In this document: piece by piece, positions 40,238-47,448 of the stretch
Layout: each line of letters begins with the position of its first letter
Position numbering within the stretch: the stretch's first letter is position 1
Virus record (IMG/VR): IMGVR_UViG_3300006802_000105
Span: 1-59,753 of that record
Source of the DNA: a virus
DNA: 59,753 nucleotides
Reading direction: 5' to 3' (one strand)
Position numbers and translations under genes: made by a program
The notes under the pieces: model-generated
Database searches by the model: none
Seen by the model: only the letters and a program-made list of their open reading frames with translations
Told to the model about the DNA's origin: nothing

Positions 40238-43085
40238 TGGTGAATGCGTCGTTGTCGATACCCACCTCGGTGCCGTCAATGCAGTAGCACCGCACCCCCA
40301 TAGACTCGAAGCTGCCCACCGCCCCAGCACCGATACGCTTGGTGACAGCGGCTCCGTTGTGCTTGAGTATCTTGGCCGCAGTAAGCTCCTTGATGGCTTG
40401 CTGGAAGTCCACCTGACGGGCGACGAACACGTCGCGCAACGCCGCCGCAGGAATCCACAGTTCGCGGGTGTCTGGCTCGTACCGCAGCCGCAGCGCACCG
40501 TGGGGCATCTTGATGGGTGCGTGCGGGGTGCCGTTGTTCTTTACGCCGTTGATGACCAGCGCGTTGTTCGTGTTCTCGTTGATGTAGGTAGTCAAAGTCT
40601 CTTGCGCGGCAAGCTCCGTATCGGACGCGGGCTGCACCACGTCCCGCCGAATAGTGTCCATCGTGCTGAGTGCGTACTGGTAGACCCGCTGCACGTTGAT
40701 GTTGTGCAGACCGAGCCGCGCGGCTATGGTGCCTCCGGCAAACGCGCAAGCCAGCACGATAGAGTAGAAGCGGTCTGACTGGTCGAGGTTGAGGTCTCGG
40801 TCTAGCTTGCGCTGAATCTTGCGGGCCAGCGCCTCCACATCCGGTATTGTCTTGAGTACATGCTGCATATACACCGGCCCTGCAACGCCGTAGTTTTCTT
40901 CGAGGGCTCCAAACACCTGATCGGACTCCTGCTTGGAAACCTCCACAGGGCGGTTGATCCGCAACTCTATAAGTCTGCGCAACTCTCCATCCGACGTACT
41001 CTTTAGCCGCCGCAGTTTGTCGTAGAGCGATGAGTTGCTGGACATGATGACGAACGTAGCCCATGCGATTACGTTGGCCCGCAGCTTGTTGGAACTAGCC
41101 TCCATGCGGTGCTTGCCACGCCCTTGCGGAATGTCGTAGACAAGTTCAGAAAGCTCTTCGTCTTCAAGGTTCGTAACCTCGTCCATCGTCGCCGCAATGC
41201 TGTTGAGCATACCCATCCACTGCACCTTGGACATGGTGGTATCGGACTTCTTCATAAGCAGTTCGCTAGGGTGCCCGAAGATCGAGTTGACTACCATCTG
41301 CGCAGTAGTCTTGCCCGTGCCTGACTTGTTGGACATCAGGTTGATTGCCGCGCCACGCACGGTGACCCCGCCAATAAGGCGCAGGAGCGGAGCCCCAAAG
41401 CCAAAGAACACAGCCAGCGCGTGCGCCTCCATGCCGGGACGGTCGTAGAAGTTCACCATCTTCGTCCACTCGGTCAGGGTGCCCTTGGGGATCATCATGG
41501 GGGCCATGATCTTGGTGCCGCTTGCAGCGGGAGCCAGCCGCGCTCCGTTCGCTGTGTACTCAAGCTCACCAACAACAAACCCAGAGTTATCCGGAGTCCA
41601 CCCCATCTGACTGCGCGTGCGGTCAGAAGCAAACATCTTTTGCAGGTTACGAATGGAGGATGCGAAATACGCCATGATTGAGTCCAAGTCTTTGTTGATT
41701 GCGATAACTCCGTGCTTGAGCAAGGTATCCCGCATCTTCTCCTTTGTTAGTAGCGTAGCTACGGGCGATACGATGCGACGAATCCCGTCGTGGGGCGTGT
41801 GCAGGTTAACCCCCACCATCTCCCCCTCACCTTCACCTTGCTCGTTGATGTCGTAGAACCGTGATGTCAGGTACAGGTCATGCTTGTAAATCTCAACCTC
41901 AACGGGGTCGCCGTCGGCATCCTTTGTTTTAAGGTACACACCGCCGTGGATGCCACGGAAATAGGGGAAGGGGTACGCAGGTATGGATACCTGCACGGTC
42001 TGGGGTGTGGATGTGTATACGTTGTCAGCTTCCAACTGCTGCTCGACCACATAGGCATCCCCGACAATCTGCGCCTCTTCAACCTTACGCCCGATAGTGA
42101 TGGGACTGGTGCAGCGCTGCGTACAGCCCGTGCATAGGGCGCTGTAGTTGTTTTTGTACCACTCACAGGTCATGGGGCCTACGGTAGCCTCGGCCTTGCG
42201 TAGCGTGTTTTCAAACGTGTAGTCTGGGTGCGCTCGGGACAGGGTGTGTATGGCAGTCTCGGCGTCCGTACACCGCCAAGCGATAGAGAGCGCAGCCCGC
42301 CAGAGCGGCTCCTCCAGTGTCGCGGCGTCCTGCACAGCGTGGGCTATCTGGGCGCAGCCCCTGCCCTTAAGACTGCGGCGCACGATGCGTGCAAACTCCG
42401 TAGGAGGGAAGTCCCCACCGGCCAGCGCCCGCGTCATCTCGTCGGGGCCATACTCCCGCGCAGCACTCAGGTCAACTTCAGACGATACTGGCAGTAGCCC
42501 TATAAGCACGGCGAGATCAGACACGACACCTGCGCTAATCAACTGCACGGGCAGCGGCGGCTCTTGCTTGAAGTTCTCTGTATCCAGCATACGCAGGATA
42601 CGCGCGGCGTCTGCGGTGACTGCCGGGTCGATGCGTAGCTTGTTCTCTATGCAGAGTTGCTTAAAGCGCCGCGACAGTGGTCGCCATGTCGTCAGGTTCA
42701 GGACTTCATGGAACGGCCAGTAGACGTGCAGCCCGCGCCCAGAGTTGACGACGAACGGCTCCGGTAGCTTCGTAGTTTGCAGGAACTCACGCAGCGCAAC
42801 AGCGCCCGCTGCCTGATCTTCGTAGGGCTTGCCAGCGCCGCAGTCTATGTCAGCAAAGAAACAACGAAAGCTCTTGGCGTTCTCAGCCTTGCGGCCATCC
42901 GCAGGGTCTATATAGCTTGCCAGCGCAAAGTACGTATCGAATCGTTTGGCGTGTAGCTCGGTGCCGTGGGCCAGAAGATCGGAGATCGTAGTGTGGAAAC
43001 TTGGGACTACTTTGTCTTGCGATATCCCTACGGCACAGTAGGGGCCATCCGGAGGAAGGACGGCTGTGTAGAAAGAATAATTCAC
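40218..43085 (-). CDS. primase-helicase (AEP primase fused to DUF927-like helicase)
   Basis: 955 aa with a GTG start 3-5 bases after GAGGA. The N-terminal archaeo-eukaryotic primase has the metal-binding DxD at D79/D81 (FFADIDCG), SGRGLHVYW at 115-123 and RILRMLDTEN near 162-171. A Cys cluster (C307, C318, C321, C325; CTGCTQRC) is probably a zinc site. The C-terminal helicase has Walker A SNKSGTGKTT near 585-594 and a DUF927-like ATPase layout. Together these would unwind DNA and prime lagging-strand synthesis for the family A polymerase encoded upstream. Confidence 0.88.
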   Translation of the reverse strand: MNYSFYTAVLPPDGPYCAVGISQDKVVPSFHTTISDLLAHGTELHAKRFDTYFALASYIDPADGRKAENAKSFRCFFADIDCGAGKPYEDQAAGAVALREFLQTTKLPEPFVVNSGRGLHVYWPFHEVLNLTTWRPLSRRFKQLCIENKLRIDPAVTADAARILRMLDTENFKQEPPLPVQLISAGVVSDLAVLIGLLPVSSEVDLSAAREYGPDEMTRALAGGDFPPTEFARIVRRSLKGRGCAQIAHAVQDAATLEEPLWRAALSIAWRCTDAETAIHTLSRAHPDYTFENTLRKAEATVGPMTCEWYKNNYSALCTGCTQRCTSPITIGRKVEEAQIVGDAYVVEQQLEADNVYTSTPQTVQVSIPAYPFPYFRGIHGGVYLKTKDADGDPVEVEIYKHDLYLTSRFYDINEQGEGEGEMVGVNLHTPHDGIRRIVSPVATLLTKEKMRDTLLKHGVIAINKDLDSIMAYFASSIRNLQKMFASDRTRSQMGWTPDNSGFVVGELEYTANGARLAPAASGTKIMAPMMIPKGTLTEWTKMVNFYDRPGMEAHALAVFFGFGAPLLRLIGGVTVRGAAINLMSNKSGTGKTTAQMVVNSIFGHPSELLMKKSDTTMSKVQWMGMLNSIAATMDEVTNLEDEELSELVYDIPQGRGKHRMEASSNKLRANVIAWATFVIMSSNSSLYDKLRRLKSTSDGELRRLIELRINRPVEVSKQESDQVFGALEENYGVAGPVYMQHVLKTIPDVEALARKIQRKLDRDLNLDQSDRFYSIVLACAFAGGTIAARLGLHNINVQRVYQYALSTMDTIRRDVVQPASDTELAAQETLTTYINENTNNALVINGVKNNGTPHAPIKMPHGALRLRYEPDTRELWIPAAALRDVFVARQVDFQQAIKELTAAKILKHNGAAVTKRIGAGAVGSFESMGVRCYCIDGTEVGIDNDAFTNGATST

Positions 43086-43175
43086 GAGTCCTCACGGTCG
43101 GAAATTACGGGAGAAAGGTGGGGCAGCGGCCCGTGTTCCGCTTTGTCGGGGAGAGATCAAGTCCCCCAAGCCCCG

Positions 43176-43200
43176 GACCGGGACTATACCCGGTCTTTTT
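43176..43200 (+). terminator. intrinsic terminator on the + strand inside the right arm
   Basis: GACCGGG-ACTATA-CCCGGTC, a perfect 7-bp stem with a 6-base loop, is followed by TTTTT on the + strand. It lies over the 3' end of the minus-strand HTH gene, 3.2 kb past the last + strand gene. It would stop late transcripts that run on into the replication genes. In the minus direction there is no T-run. Confidence 0.65.
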
Positions 43201-43432
43201 GGTGCGCCTCAAGCATTTGTGTGATGCCGTCCACAAATTGCCGTGTTGGCTTGTACTTGCCCGTGAACCACCAGTACACCGTCTGCCGCGTTACACCGAA
43301 CTGTTTTGCAACATGCATTACAGGGATGTCCCGCTCGACGCACATACGTCCAAGCTGGACCCCTAATAGTTTGGAGTCCGCAGCTAGGATGGCTTTAACA
43401 AGGGCGTACGAATAGCCCCGGGCGTCACTCAT
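43184..43432 (-). CDS. small helix-turn-helix DNA-binding protein
   Basis: 82 aa. A helix-turn-helix of the Cro/XRE or YdaS-like kind covers about residues 32-62 (VERDIPVMHVAKQFGVTRQTVYWWFTGKYKP). A short C-terminal helix follows. The start overlaps the stop of the ssDNA-binding-like gene by 8 bases. It is a candidate regulator of the right arm, possibly reading the inverted repeats at 44312, 56258 and 57971. That link is a guess. It could also be a DNA-binding replication accessory protein. Confidence 0.75.
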   Translation of the reverse strand: MSDARGYSYALVKAILAADSKLLGVQLGRMCVERDIPVMHVAKQFGVTRQTVYWWFTGKYKPTRQFVDGITQMLEAHQKDRV

Positions 43433-44300
43433 CGTCCGAACCCCACTCGTCCAGCACCGCGCTCACATCCTTGGTAGGTGCAACGGGCTCCGGCTTCTTG
43501 GACGCACGCTTGGTGGGCTGTGCGGGTGCCTCTTCTGCCTCTGCTGCGGGCTTTGCAAACGCAGGGGGCAGCGCAGGTGCAGCCTGTTCCTTCGGGGGAG
43601 CCAGCTTGAACTCGATGGCCTGACGCGCATCGTCCGATGCACCTTGGCTACGTGCGACAGCCAACTCCTCGCGGCTCAGGGGGCGCACTGCGCGGAACTT
43701 CAGCACCGGCACAGACACCGACGTATCGAACCGAGCTTCAGTAACGATGCCAGACAGCGGAACGCCATGCCCCGACAGGAACCGAGCGTAGGCTTGCATG
43801 GGCATCTTGTCGCCCTCGGGCTTGCCAAAGATCGACGTAGCCGGAAGCTGCAAGCGATACACATTGCCGCTCAGGTCATGCTCAAGGATCACCGCAAACC
43901 GTTGGTTGAAGCGGCACGCACGCGAGTCCCCTTGGCCCGAGCCAGCTACGTTCTGCGGGCAGGTAGCGCATGACTTGCTCTGCGGGTTCTTGATGGACGG
44001 GTCTGGCGTCTTGCCGTCGCCCGATGCGCAGACAGGGCTGGCTGCTTCGCCCTTCACGTACGCACCAACGTAGTACGTCCGAGAGACATCCTTGGCAGCG
44101 TTGACGAACACCATGTTCATGGAACGGTCTTCGTTCTTGGCGATCTCGTCGCCGCCCACGATCATGCGGAACACGCCGCCCTCCGTGGAGATGGACTTGC
44201 CAGCGTTCCCGCCAGCAAGCCGCTTGGTCATCTCATCAGGCTCCGAGCGCAGGTAGTCGGGGAGCATGGCACCAGATTTGAAAAGAGTAAGTTCTGACAT
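43425..44300 (-). CDS. ssDNA-binding-like protein with zinc site and acidic tail
   Basis: 291 aa. Cysteines at 91, 111, 114 and 129 (CASG, CATC, CRFN) can bind zinc. The region AVILEHDLSGNVYRLQLPATSIFG looks like an OB-type strand set. The C-terminus is a flexible Ala/Pro/Lys linker ending in the acidic DEWGSDDE, which is typical of phage ssDNA-binding proteins (T7 gp2.5, T4 gp32) that contact polymerase and helicase. It lies among replication genes. The ATG has no clear Shine-Dalgarno, and an inverted repeat lies 11 bases upstream. The function is probable but not certain. Confidence 0.65.
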   Translation of the reverse strand: MSELTLFKSGAMLPDYLRSEPDEMTKRLAGGNAGKSISTEGGVFRMIVGGDEIAKNEDRSMNMVFVNAAKDVSRTYYVGAYVKGEAASPVCASGDGKTPDPSIKNPQSKSCATCPQNVAGSGQGDSRACRFNQRFAVILEHDLSGNVYRLQLPATSIFGKPEGDKMPMQAYARFLSGHGVPLSGIVTEARFDTSVSVPVLKFRAVRPLSREELAVARSQGASDDARQAIEFKLAPPKEQAAPALPPAFAKPAAEAEEAPAQPTKRASKKPEPVAPTKDVSAVLDEWGSDDE

Positions 44301-44311
44301 ATTGATTGGTA

Positions 44312-44324
44312 TCTAACGGTTAGA
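44312..44324. promoter_or_regulatory. inverted repeat, probable operator (copy 1)
   Basis: TCTAACGGTTAGA, a perfect 6-bp palindrome around one central base. It ends 11 bases upstream of the ssDNA-binding-like start codon. It is identical to the copies at 56258 and 57971. Read on the minus strand, it shares AACTTTCTAACCGTTAGAT with the 57971 copy. Confidence 0.65.
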
Positions 44325-44356
44325 AAGTTGCTTAAGAATTGATGTGATGGCGTAGA

Positions 44357-44761
44357 TTACTTCGTAGCTCTCCTTACGGTTATGGAATACTTGGAATCGA
44401 CATTCAGCCCGTCGGGCAGCAAGCCCGGGTTCTCGTTCAGGAACGTCTTCATGTTGGTCTGTGCAACCCGGCGCTCCAAAAGCTCCACAGCATCGTGCTG
44501 CTTGATGAAGCGATACATGGCGTCCCAGTCGTTCGTCCAGTAGCGGGTCTTGACGGTGCGCGTAAACGAACCGTGTGCGGTCTTGCCGCCATCTTGCCCC
44601 GTAGCCTTGCAGATCTCCAGAAGTTCGTTCTCGATGAGTTCCATCTTCCCTTCAAGCTCAAGTATCTTGGCGTCATGGTCGGCCACCATCTGCGCTTTGG
44701 CGTCGCGCATCTTGATGTAGACCTTTACGAGCTTGTCAGCGTCTGCGATTCTTTCGGTCAT
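44357..44761 (-). CDS. conserved phage protein in replication operon
   Basis: 134 aa. An N-terminal coiled coil (ADADKLVKVYIKMRDAKAQMVADHDAKILELEGKMELIENELLEICK) is followed by a beta-rich part (GSFTRTVKTRYWTNDWDAMYRFIKQHDAVELLERRVAQTNMKTFL) and a short NVDSKYSITVRR strand. I know this arrangement from many phages, next to helicase and ssDNA-binding genes, without a proven role. It has an AAGGAG ribosome site 6 bases before the ATG and is the first gene after a consensus promoter. Confidence 0.75.
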   Translation of the reverse strand: MTERIADADKLVKVYIKMRDAKAQMVADHDAKILELEGKMELIENELLEICKATGQDGGKTAHGSFTRTVKTRYWTNDWDAMYRFIKQHDAVELLERRVAQTNMKTFLNENPGLLPDGLNVDSKYSITVRRATK

Positions 44762-44786
44762 TTAGTTCTCCTTGGTTGGTTCAGTC

Positions 44787-44814
44787 ATTATACAGAGTCA
44801 ATTGTCAACGTCAA
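44787..44814 (-). promoter_or_regulatory. strong sigma70 promoter for the replication operon
   Basis: On the minus strand TTGACG (44814-44809), a 16-base spacer, then a consensus TATAAT (44792-44787). It overlaps the last codons of the SNF2 helicase gene and lies 26 bases before the 44761 start codon. It would drive the 134-residue gene, the ssDNA-binding-like gene, the HTH gene and the primase-helicase. It is the best promoter in the window. Confidence 0.8.
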
Positions 44815-46361
44815 GCTATTTCTTGTCTATAGAGGTCTACCAGCCCTTGATGAAGGTCGATCTTCCCGTCCAGCAGGGCGTACATCCGCCGCTCCACCGG
44901 GCTCCCTTGCAGTCGCACGACGGTGACCTTGTTGGTCTGCCCCGCACGGTGGGCACGGGCGTTGCCTTGGATGTACAACTCCGCTGACGGCACTGGCCCC
45001 CACCACACTACGGTGTCTGCACGGGTGAGGGTAATCCCATGTGCAGCAGCTTGCGGGATAAGCAGGATGACCTTGGGGTCTACCTCCGTTTGGAACTGCT
45101 TAATGAAGTCCGCCCGCTGCGCCGCAGGGGTTCCGCCGTGGATAGCACGGAACGACACTCCAGCCTTTGCAAGCTCTTGCTCCAGCATCTCCAGCGTGTG
45201 CCTGAACGGCACGAACACGATGACCTTGTGGGCGGTCTGTGCAACCACATCGAGCAGTTCGTTTACTCGGTTGCTGACATCGAACTCAACAACTTCTTTC
45301 TCGGTGGTGTACGCGCAGCCCGCGCTGACTTGCAGGAGTTTGTTAAGTAGCCCCGCTGCGTTTACCGCCGTGATTTCGGCACCTGCGGCTTGCGCGACCA
45401 TCGACTTCTTGATTACGTCATAGTAATGTTGCTGCTGCTTGGTAAGCGGGACTTCGCGGTTGGTGTACAACATATCGGGAAGGTCTAGGCACTCTTCCTT
45501 CGTAAAGCGAATCGCGGGTTGCAGTACCTTGAAAACTGTATCCTGCGCAGTACGCTTTGGTGCCCATTTGAACTGCGTAACTTTGTACATCACCATGTCT
45601 CGGAATGCTCCGGCAAAGCGCGGCACCGCTGCTGGGTTCACCAGCTTGGCAAGCCCATACGCATCTACGGGTGACTGCGACGCAGGTGTGCCCGTCATGA
45701 GCCACAGGCGCGTCGCGGGCGTAACCAGACTGTTGAGTGCCTTCCAACGGTCGGTGCTTGTGGACTTGATGGCAGAGGCTTCGTCCACAATGATGAGGTC
45801 GAACTTAGCCGCTGCTAACTCCTCACGAACAACCTTTACGCCGTCGAAGTTGATGATGACAAACTCGTAGCCACCGTTGATGACGCGCAGCCGCTTGTCG
45901 CGTGCCCCCGATGCAATCGCCACCGTGCGATGCATAACCGTCTTGAACAAGTCCGAGCGCCACGCAGTGTCCATGATGGACACAGGGCACACCACCAGAA
46001 CGCGGGTTACTTCGCCTTGGCGCATCAGGTAGTCCGCAGCCCACGCTGCTGCACTGGTCTTGCCCGTCCCTGCTTCGGATAGCACAAGGCACTTAGGATG
46101 CGTTGCCAAGAATGCGGCGGTCTCTCGTTGGTGCGAGAACGGGGTGTAGACCCCGGGCCATTTGTACCGCCCGATGATGGGGTGCGGCACATCTTTGATT
46201 TGCAAATTGCGGAGCAGCTTCGCTTCGTTGTGCCCCCAGTTGACGATGATTCGTGCTTTGTCGCCGTTGCGGGCGATGACCTTGCTCTTGGGTATCAGGG
46301 CAGTGATCTGGTCTGCCTTTCGTGTCACAAACTGCAAAGCCCGGTTGTCTATTATTTCCAC
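44811..46361 (-). CDS. SNF2-family DNA helicase / translocase
   Basis: 516 aa with a GTG start and AAGGAG 5 bases upstream. Motif I EAGTGKTS lies at residues 96-103, motif II DEAS at 193-196, motif III LMTGTPASQSP, and the C-terminal helicase lobe has KVIVFVPFRHTLEMLEQEL, VILLIPQAAAHGITLTRADTVVWWG and motif VI QGNARAHRAGQ. This set defines SNF2-like superfamily 2 enzymes, which are common in phage replication modules. It probably remodels or unwinds DNA during replication or recombination. An intrinsic terminator precedes it. Confidence 0.92.
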   Translation of the reverse strand: MEIIDNRALQFVTRKADQITALIPKSKVIARNGDKARIIVNWGHNEAKLLRNLQIKDVPHPIIGRYKWPGVYTPFSHQRETAAFLATHPKCLVLSEAGTGKTSAAAWAADYLMRQGEVTRVLVVCPVSIMDTAWRSDLFKTVMHRTVAIASGARDKRLRVINGGYEFVIINFDGVKVVREELAAAKFDLIIVDEASAIKSTSTDRWKALNSLVTPATRLWLMTGTPASQSPVDAYGLAKLVNPAAVPRFAGAFRDMVMYKVTQFKWAPKRTAQDTVFKVLQPAIRFTKEECLDLPDMLYTNREVPLTKQQQHYYDVIKKSMVAQAAGAEITAVNAAGLLNKLLQVSAGCAYTTEKEVVEFDVSNRVNELLDVVAQTAHKVIVFVPFRHTLEMLEQELAKAGVSFRAIHGGTPAAQRADFIKQFQTEVDPKVILLIPQAAAHGITLTRADTVVWWGPVPSAELYIQGNARAHRAGQTNKVTVVRLQGSPVERRMYALLDGKIDLHQGLVDLYRQEIA

Positions 46362-46380
46362 GGGTCTCCTTTCACAGACG

Positions 46381-46410
46381 AAAAAAGCACGGTAAGGTTA
46401 GCTACCGTGC
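46381..46410 (-). terminator. intrinsic terminator between HNH protein and helicase genes
   Basis: On the minus strand GCACGGTA-GCTAACCT-TACCGTGC, a perfect 8-bp stem, followed directly by TTTTTT. It ends the transcript coming from the polymerase/nuclease genes. The 102-base gap 46362-46463 holds nothing else that I see. The helicase therefore depends on read-through or on a promoter not visible to me. Confidence 0.85.
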
Positions 46411-46463
46411 AATCAATTACCAATCAGGGAGAAGCCAACTTGCGTTGGCGTCGCCAGTTTACA

Positions 46464-46742
46464 CTACCTAGTCGCTTCGCGCTTGCTAATTTGCGACTTC
46501 ATGGCACCAGTTTTGGTGCGGGAAAAACTACGGTTGGCGGAGCGCGATGCCGCCCGCAGGTTGCCGAGATCGGACGAACCGCCCTTGGACATAGCCTTCT
46601 TGTGGTCTACATCCACATTGTCCGGCAGCGTGCCATGCGCCTTCTCGTACGCCCGTCGAGCCTTGTGCCGCTCTGACTGCGCGGCAAGTTGCTTCGGGGT
46701 GCCTTGGTACCGCTCATATTCGAGCTTGTAATTTCTCGCCAT
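46464..46742 (-). CDS. small HNH nuclease-like protein
   Basis: 92 aa from the ATG at 46742, 4-5 bases after TAGGAGG. The centre reads LPDNVDVDHKKAMSKGGSSDLGNLRAASRSANRSFSR. DVDHKKAMSKGG carries the paired D-H of the HNH beta-alpha-metal fold and NLRAASRSANRS the final helix. The N-terminus is basic and helical (LEYERYQGTPKQLAAQSERHKARRAY). Such small HNH proteins occur in phage replication regions and may nick DNA. Not every HNH residue can be assigned with certainty. Confidence 0.75.
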   Translation of the reverse strand: MARNYKLEYERYQGTPKQLAAQSERHKARRAYEKAHGTLPDNVDVDHKKAMSKGGSSDLGNLRAASRSANRSFSRTKTGAMKSQISKREATR

Positions 46743-46750
46743 ACGGCCTC

Positions 46751-47410
46751 CTACCTGTGATGTTCGCACGTTGTAACGGGGCAAAAGCCGCACAAGCCAC
46801 TCGGGCGTGCGTTCCATACACCACCGTCCAGCGCAGCCTCGATCATACTCGCGTGCCCTGCCCATTTGGAGAAAATCTCAGGGAGTTGCGCTCGTGTGTA
46901 CTCGGCTTTCACAATGTCGTTTGCAACAACAAACAGCAACGCACCCTTGACCGAATTGATCTTGGGGTAGTGCGCCATCACCATTGCCGCCATAAGCTCC
47001 AACTGCTCCGTGTCCGCATAGCGGCTCGACTTACCTGTCTTGTAGTCCCCAATGCGGGCGATGCCCTTCTCGTGGTTGAGGGCTAGGTAGTCAGGGACGC
47101 CCCGGAACCATACGTCCTTTGCAAAGAACTCGCAGGGTGAGAAGTCGCGCCTGATGCCGAGCTTGAGTTCGCATTTGAGTTCCCCCGCGACCCGGGCGAG
47201 AGGCTCCACAAAGCGCTCGTAGTGCTTAAGATTTTCTGGAAGGGGTGTTCCGTTTTGGATGTAGAGTTCAAAGGCTTTATGCACACGCTCCCCGTAGAGC
47301 GTGGCTTCCGTGGGTGATGATTTGAAGTTCTTGAGAATGCGAACTTCGTGGTACCTGCGCTGGCATCCAAGGTAGTCTTTGATAGAGCTATAGGAATGTG
47401 CAAGCGCCAT
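46751..47410 (-). CDS. Cas4/RecB-type PD-(D/E)XK exonuclease with Fe-S cysteines
   Basis: 219 aa from the ATG at 47410 (MALAHSYSSIKDYLGCQRRYHE). The nuclease core shows H44 (GERVHKAFELY), D107 (RGVPDYLALN) and D122-Y-K124 (IGDYKTGKSS). Four cysteines, C16 near the N-terminus and C207, C210, C215 at the C-terminus (CGFCPVTTC), match the Fe-S cluster of Cas4 and AddB nucleases. A single-stranded DNA exonuclease in replication or recombination is likely. It lies between polymerase and HNH genes. No cas genes or CRISPR arrays are near. Confidence 0.88.
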   Translation of the reverse strand: MALAHSYSSIKDYLGCQRRYHEVRILKNFKSSPTEATLYGERVHKAFELYIQNGTPLPENLKHYERFVEPLARVAGELKCELKLGIRRDFSPCEFFAKDVWFRGVPDYLALNHEKGIARIGDYKTGKSSRYADTEQLELMAAMVMAHYPKINSVKGALLFVVANDIVKAEYTRAQLPEIFSKWAGHASMIEAALDGGVWNARPSGLCGFCPVTTCEHHR

Positions 47411-47448
47411 AGGTTTTTTCTGCGTTGAGTGGGCGCTAATTGTAGCGG

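Noticed and set aside
45418-46092. Open frames within the SNF2 helicase gene in other frames
   Set aside because: They are fragments without motifs, overlapping the strongly supported helicase frame.
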